Of a DNA stretch of 64,000 nucleotides, positions 59,893-64,000 are shown in pieces (within the stretch, counting starts at the first letter, position 1; every line of letters begins with the position of its first letter). This stretch comes from Bog-159 sp049516155. Its GTDB lineage: Bacteria > Acidobacteriota > Terriglobia > Bryobacterales > Bryobacteraceae. The notes under the pieces are model-generated. The model was not told where the DNA came from, made no database searches, and saw only the letters and a program-made list of their open reading frames with translations. The position numbers and the translations under genes are program-made. The stretch is taken from assembly GCA_049516155.1 (NCBI GenBank), contig JBEKTJ010000014.1:1-64000 (forward strand), given 5' to 3'.

Positions 59893-60597
59893 GTGGGGTT
59901 GTTGAGCGATCGGCTGAAGAGCTTTCTGCGCGGCCCTCGCTCGTCCGCGGAGGCGGCTCCGCTGGCCAATGGGGGCGGTGCGCCTCGCTCCGCCCCGAAG
60001 CCGGGCCGGGGAGAAGTGCTGGAGACGCGCCAAAGCCGCGGCCTGGATCAGTTTTTCGGCTCGTTCCGCGATCAGACCGGACTGTCGATTCTGGATCTGG
60101 GCGGCGCCCGCCAGGAAAACATCAACTTCATCACCAACCTCGGACACAAGTTCTACTCCGAAGATTTCCTGCGCATTTTCCAGGAGACCTTCGGAGAGGA
60201 TCTCGCGGACCAATCGAATTCCGGGCGAATCGATTACTTCCTGCGGCAGAGCCTGGAATATCCGGACGAACACTTCGACGGCGTATTAGCCTGGGACGCT
60301 CTGGAATACATGGAGCCGGCGCTCTTGCTGGCCACCGCCGACCGTTTGTGGCGCGTCATGAAGCCCAAGGGCTACCTGCTGGCGATTTTTCATTCCGCTG
60401 AGCGTAAGCAGACGGTGCCGTGTTGCGGCTTTCGTATTCAGGACGCGCGCACGCTGCACGTGAGCCGATACGGGGAGCGCGCCGCTTCGCAGCAATTGTT
60501 CAATAACCGGAGCTTGGAGAAGCTGTTTCAGCGCTTCGAGTCGGTGAAGTTTTTTCTGGCGCGCGATAGTCTGCGCGAAGTGATTGTACGAAAATAA
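59893..60597 (+). CDS. Class I SAM-dependent methyltransferase-like protein
   Basis: The 234-residue protein starts with GTG 59893 and has a short non-conserved N-terminus. Residues about 62-80 (LSILDLGGARQENINFITNLG) correspond to the SAM-binding motif I, but the usual GxGxG is reduced to LGGAR. FDGVLAWDALEYM (about 133-145) and PKGYLLAIFHSAE (about 158-170) match later methyltransferase strands. The C-terminal part has RSLEKLFQRFESVKFFLARDSLREVIV. The target is unknown. It is in the bactofilin transcription unit. Confidence 0.75.
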   Translation: MGLLSDRLKSFLRGPRSSAEAAPLANGGGAPRSAPKPGRGEVLETRQSRGLDQFFGSFRDQTGLSILDLGGARQENINFITNLGHKFYSEDFLRIFQETFGEDLADQSNSGRIDYFLRQSLEYPDEHFDGVLAWDALEYMEPALLLATADRLWRVMKPKGYLLAIFHSAERKQTVPCCGFRIQDARTLHVSRYGERAASQQLFNNRSLEKLFQRFESVKFFLARDSLREVIVRK

Positions 60598-60610
60598 GCG
60601 GCGGGAAGGT

Positions 60611-60639
60611 TTGAGAAATCTAAAGTTGTAGTTTAGAAT
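60611..60639 (+). promoter_or_regulatory. Promoter positioned for a leaderless transcript
   Basis: TTGAGA (60611-60616), 17-nt spacer, TAGAAT (60634-60639). The ATG at 60646 lies 6 nt after the -10 element, exactly where transcription should begin. Confidence 0.65.
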
Positions 60640-60645
60640 ACTCAT

Positions 60646-61839
60646 ATGCGCTTCGTGCCGCGATCTATCCAGCCCGCTGTCCGTGAGGCGGCCCGCAGCT
60701 TCCCCGCGGTGGTGGTGACGGGGCCGCGCCGGACTGGAAAAACTACCCTATTGCGGCGCCTCTTTCCGCGCGCCGGCTACGTGCTTCTGGAAGACCCCGA
60801 TGTGCAGGCACGCGCGCGTGCGGACCCTCGCGCCCTGATCGACGAACTCAAGGTTCCGGTGTTATTCGATGAGATCCAGAATGCGCCGGAGTTGCTCGCC
60901 TACATCCGCACGCGAGTCGACCAGACCCCTCGCAAGACAGGACAGTGGCTGTTCACTGGCTCGCAGGAGGCGCCACTGATGCAAGGTGTCTCCGAGTCGA
61001 TGGCCGGCCGCGCCGCCATCCTGCAGTTGCTGCCGTTCAGCCTAGGCGAGACGGACCGAGTCAGCCTGCTGCACGGAGGCTATCCGGATGTGGTGGCACG
61101 TCCCGGCGGCCGTCGACTGTGGTTCAGTTCCTATATCCAGACATATCTCGAACGCGACGTGCGTTCCGTCACCAATGTTCGCGACCTGGCGACATTCCGA
61201 CGCTTTCTCGCGATGTTGGCAAGCCGCCACGGCCAAGTCTTGAACAAGACCGACCTAGCCGCTCCGCTCGGTGTTTCGGTTCCGACAATCGGCGACTGGC
61301 TGCACGTCCTGGAGATCACGGGTCAAATCATGCTTGTACCGCCGTACTTCGAGAATTTCGGCAAACGGCTCATCAAATCGCCCAAAGTGTATCTGGGGGA
61401 TTCGGGGCTGGCTTGCTACCTGCTCGGGATCGCCTCCCAAGCCGAGTTGGACCGCTCTCCCTTTCTCGGCGCTCTATTCGAGGGATACGTGGCCGCCGAA
61501 ATCCTGAAGAGCCAGGTGAACCGCGGCCGCCGTAAAGAACTGTACCATTTTCGCGATCAGCAGGGATTGGAGGTGGATTTCCTATTTCCAGCCGCGGGCG
61601 GCGGCCTGTGGATGGTGGAGTGCAAGGCGTCCAAGACCGTTCGGCCGGCTATGGCTGCGCCGCTTGAGTCCTTGCGTCGCTCGATCGGCGATCATGGGCC
61701 GGTTCGGATGACCGTGGTGCATCGCGCGTCGGCCACTGCGCCGCCGAGCCGTGGAGTGGCGCCGGGGGTGGAGGCGCTGAATGTGCTGGCCTTCGTGGAG
61801 GCTTTGGAGGGAGGGCCGCGGGGCCGAGGGGGCAGATGA
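60646..61839 (+). CDS. AAA-type ATPase with DUF4143 domain
   Basis: The 397-residue protein has Walker A GPRRTGKTT (about 26-34), Walker B VPVLFDEIQNAPELLAYI, sensor LFTGSQEAPLM, then YIQTYLERDVRSVTNVRDLATFRRFLAMLA and the DUF4143 nuclease-like half (about 200-390): VPTIGDWLHVLEITGQIMLVPPYFENFGKRLIKSPKVYLGDSGLACYLLG, LFEGYVAAEI, YHFRDQQGLEVDFLF, WMVECKAS. Such ATPases are common, often mobile, and of unsettled function. Confidence 0.93.
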   Translation: MRFVPRSIQPAVREAARSFPAVVVTGPRRTGKTTLLRRLFPRAGYVLLEDPDVQARARADPRALIDELKVPVLFDEIQNAPELLAYIRTRVDQTPRKTGQWLFTGSQEAPLMQGVSESMAGRAAILQLLPFSLGETDRVSLLHGGYPDVVARPGGRRLWFSSYIQTYLERDVRSVTNVRDLATFRRFLAMLASRHGQVLNKTDLAAPLGVSVPTIGDWLHVLEITGQIMLVPPYFENFGKRLIKSPKVYLGDSGLACYLLGIASQAELDRSPFLGALFEGYVAAEILKSQVNRGRRKELYHFRDQQGLEVDFLFPAAGGGLWMVECKASKTVRPAMAAPLESLRRSIGDHGPVRMTVVHRASATAPPSRGVAPGVEALNVLAFVEALEGGPRGRGGR

Positions 61840-61902
61840 TTCGCCTGCCCGATAACCATCCTGCCGTGCCCTCGCTCTGTTAGAATGCAAGTCACCGCTA
61901 CC

Positions 61903-61918
61903 GGCAGGATTGCCTGCC
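61903..61918. repeat. Short palindrome GGCAGG-ATTG-CCTGCC
   Basis: A 6-bp-arm palindrome upstream of the small secreted protein. A related run (GGCAATCCTGCCC) occurs at 46184-46196. It may be a sister family of the stop-adjacent repeats. Confidence 0.4.
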
Positions 61919-61939
61919 TTCCGGAGACGGAGAATCGAA

Positions 61940-62389
61940 ATGAGAGATCTACAGTTTGCGTTGCTGTTGTCAGTCTTCGCCCAGCCTTTGTTCGCCCAAG
62001 GCGCTCCGCCACAAATAGCGCCCGACCAGCCCTACACAGTGGAGTATTACTACAAGGTGCAATGGGGGCATCAGCAGGAATTTCTGCAACTCTTTCTGAA
62101 GAATCACTACCCGCTGCTCCGTAAGATCGTCGAGAACGGCCGTATGACCTCGGTAAAGATAGAGCAACCTGCCTATCACACCACCGAGGACGGGCGCTGG
62201 GATTACCGCGTCACGATCCGGTTCAAGAATTCCACCGTAGCGACCACAGCCAATCCCGACGAAGATCGATTGGTCCGGCAACTCTGGCCCGACCAGGAGA
62301 CCTACAAGCGCGAGGAACAGCGCCGGTTCGAAATTCTGCTGTCCCACTGGGACCTTCCGGTGACCAATATCACACCGCCGGAAAAATAA
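61940..62389 (+). CDS. Small secreted protein of unknown function
   Basis: From ATG 61940, preceded by GGAGACGGAG, the 149-residue protein has a signal peptide (MRDLQFALLLSVFAQPLFAQ) and a mature part with YTVEYYYKVQWGHQQEFLQLFLKNHYPLLRKIVENGRM, VKIEQPAYHTTEDGRWDYRVTIRFK and LWPDQETYKREEQRRFEILLSHWD. The pattern hints at a dimeric alpha-beta barrel (ferredoxin-like) domain, but no family can be named. It converges with leuS, whose stop is directly adjacent. Confidence 0.75.
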   Translation: MRDLQFALLLSVFAQPLFAQGAPPQIAPDQPYTVEYYYKVQWGHQQEFLQLFLKNHYPLLRKIVENGRMTSVKIEQPAYHTTEDGRWDYRVTIRFKNSTVATTANPDEDRLVRQLWPDQETYKREEQRRFEILLSHWDLPVTNITPPEK

Positions 62390-64000
62390 TCAAGGCCGCA
62401 CGACGATATTGACCAACCTGTCGGGCACCACGATCGTCTTCACGATCTGCTTGCCAACGATGAATGGGCGGACTTTGGGGTCCTCCAGGGCGCGCGCTGT
62501 GAGTACCTCGGCAGGCGTTCCGAACGGCGCGTAAGTATGACTGCGCAATTTGCCGTTTACCTGCACCACGATTTCTGCGAGATCCTCTTTGGCCAGTTCG
62601 GGATCGAAGGCGGGCCAGGTTTCACGGAAGACAGGTCCATCGTGGCCAAGTTCCTCCCAAATTTCCTGGGCCAAGTAAGGCGCGAACGGTCCCAGCAGCA
62701 GCGTGAGCTTCTCCAGTACCTCGGCCACGGTGGCGCCCGAGAGCCGCGGCTCTTCGTCAACCACGTCGTTCAGCAATTCCATGATGCCGGAGATAGAAGT
62801 ATTGAAATGCCAGCGCGATTCGAAATCTTCCGTGATCTTGCGGATGGTCTGGTGCAGCTTGCGCAGAATCTTGCGGTCGGCTTCGGGCGCGCCGCCAACA
62901 CCGCCTGCGCGCGCGCGTTCCACATTGCGCGTCGCGAACCGGTACACGCGCCCCAAGAAACGGTGGATGCCTTCAGCGCGTTCGTCGCGCCAGTCCACCT
63001 CCTTTTCCGGCGGGCCGGCGAAGAGAATGAACAGGCGCGCGGTGTCCGCGCCATAGCGGTCGGCCAGCGAATCGGCGCCCACCACGTTGTTCTTGGATTT
63101 GGACATCTTGGCGCCGTCGGCGATGACCATGCCTTGGGTGAAAAGCCGCTTCACCGGCTCCGAGTTGGCGATGAGGCCGATATCGCGCATCATCTTGGTA
63201 AAGAAGCGCGAATAGATCAGGTGCAGGATGGCGTGCTCCACGCCGCCGATATATTGATCGATCTCAAACCAGTAGGCAATCTTCGCGGGATCGAAAGGCA
63301 TGCCATCGTTGTGCGCATCGCAGTAGCGGTAGAAATACCAGGACGAATCGACGAAGGTGTCCATGGTATCGGTCTCGCGGCGCGCTGGACCGTTGCATCG
63401 CGGACATTTCACATTGACGAACTCGGATACTTCTTCGAGAGGCGAAAGGCCCGTGCCGGTGAACTGCACGTTCAGCGGCAGCACCACGGGCAGATCGCTC
63501 TCCGGCACGGGAACGACGCCGCAGGCGGCGCAATGGATTACCGGAATGGGCGTGCCCCAGTAACGCTGCCGCGAGACGCCCCAGTCCTTGATGCGAAACG
63601 TAACCGCGGCTTTGCCAAAGCCTTCCGCCTCGGCCTTGGCGTTCATGCGGCGGCGGGCTTCCGCGCTGGGCAGGCCGGACCATTCACCGGAATTCTCCAC
63701 CACGCCGTCATCCGTGAAGGCGGTTTGCATGCCATCCACTTGCGCGAGTTCTCCATCCTCCGGGCGGATCACCGGACGTACCGCGATGCCGTACTTCGTG
63801 CAGAATTCAAAATCGCGCTCGTCGTGCGCGGGCACGGCCATGATCGCGCCCGTGCCATAGCCCATCAGGACGAAGTTGCCGATCCAGACTGGCGCCCGAT
63901 CGCCGCTATACGGGTTGATGGCGTAGTGTCCGGTGAAGAAACCTTCCTTGACGATATCGCCGGGACCGGCGTTCGCGCGTGCGTCGACCATGGCCTTGGC
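62390..64000 (-). CDS. leuS: Leucyl-tRNA synthetase, 3' part (runs off the window)
   Basis: The frame is open to the right edge of the window, so the 5' part with the HIGH motif is missing; the Met codon at 63991 is internal. Visible parts are the end of the editing domain (FVLMGYGTGAIMAVPAHDERDFEFC, with the conserved GTG and the ending Asp of AHDERD), the zinc-like insert (CAACGVVPV...VKCPRC), the class I WYFYRYCDAHN and VEHAILHLIYSRFFTKMMRDIG segments, KMSKSKNNVV and the anticodon-binding domain. About 536 of about 820-860 residues lie here. Confidence 0.97.
   Translation of the reverse strand, partial: AKAMVDARANAGPGDIVKEGFFTGHYAINPYSGDRAPVWIGNFVLMGYGTGAIMAVPAHDERDFEFCTKYGIAVRPVIRPEDGELAQVDGMQTAFTDDGVVENSGEWSGLPSAEARRRMNAKAEAEGFGKAAVTFRIKDWGVSRQRYWGTPIPVIHCAACGVVPVPESDLPVVLPLNVQFTGTGLSPLEEVSEFVNVKCPRCNGPARRETDTMDTFVDSSWYFYRYCDAHNDGMPFDPAKIAYWFEIDQYIGGVEHAILHLIYSRFFTKMMRDIGLIANSEPVKRLFTQGMVIADGAKMSKSKNNVVGADSLADRYGADTARLFILFAGPPEKEVDWRDERAEGIHRFLGRVYRFATRNVERARAGGVGGAPEADRKILRKLHQTIRKITEDFESRWHFNTSISGIMELLNDVVDEEPRLSGATVAEVLEKLTLLLGPFAPYLAQEIWEELGHDGPVFRETWPAFDPELAKEDLAEIVVQVNGKLRSHTYAPFGTPAEVLTARALEDPKVRPFIVGKQIVKTIVVPDRLVNIVVRP

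Noticed and set aside
1..64000. CRISPR arrays, insertion sequences, integrase or tRNA attachment sites
   Set aside because: No regularly spaced repeats with unique spacers, no transposase or integrase motifs, and no tRNA-like sequence were seen. The tandem repeats found are 12 or 33 bp and lie inside genes.

Overview
The window looks like a piece of an Acidobacteriota chromosome, most like the Bryobacterales/Solibacter group. The grounds are family content (two very large Oar-type TonB-dependent receptors, an 'orphan' MacB/FtsX-like permease, a winged-helix/TolB-propeller regulator, a DUF2934 protein and an H1-like repeat protein), high GC, frequent GTG/TTG starts and dense ATGA overlaps. This is inference from the translations; no database search was possible. 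No rRNA, tRNA, CRISPR array, transposase, phage or conjugation gene was recognised.

Layout. 0.4-9 kb: an Flp-type pilin, two secreted proteins, two amidohydrolases, an H1-like protein, a YihY/BrkB membrane protein, a MurJ-like flippase, thiol peroxidase, and a HigA antitoxin preceded by the wreck of its HigB toxin. 9-12.5 kb: the first TonB receptor. 12.7-18.3 kb: an aromatic amino-acid operon trpC-trpF-trpB-trpA, chorismate mutase, DAHP synthase, prephenate dehydrogenase; trpC carries an internal frame-shifting deletion. It is followed by a HicB antitoxin fused to the debris of HicA. 19-25 kb: the second TonB receptor and a winged-helix/TolB regulator. 25-31 kb: orphan permease, secretin-like protein, MscS channel.

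31.8-39 kb: LexA, then an envelope operon NfeD protease, slipin, SPOR protein, lipoyl synthase, apolipoprotein N-acyltransferase, ECF sigma factor and small membrane protein. 39-42 kb: B3/4-domain protein, Uma2 nuclease-like protein, and a three-gene membrane module (small DVU0150-like protein, TauE/SafE permease, DUF4881-like lipoprotein). 42-50 kb: a tandem winged-helix protein, a PEP-synthase-like protein without its usual C-terminal barrel, a hybrid histidine kinase and a receiver-SpoIIE phosphatase. 50-55 kb: Pit phosphate transporter with a candidate Pho box, rhomboid, HNH endonuclease, ComF, bacterioferritin, a lone NuoB. 55-59 kb: YtrA-type GntR regulator with an ABC ATPase and two paralogous permeases. 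59-64 kb: bactofilin, methyltransferase, AAA/DUF4143 ATPase, a small secreted protein, and the 3' part of leuS running off the end.

Three cross-cutting signals stand out. A short palindrome (GACAGGCC...GGCCTGTC) recurs at or across stop codons. Two separate toxin-antitoxin loci have kept the antitoxin and lost the toxin. Several genes appear to have promoters placed so that the transcript would start at the start codon.
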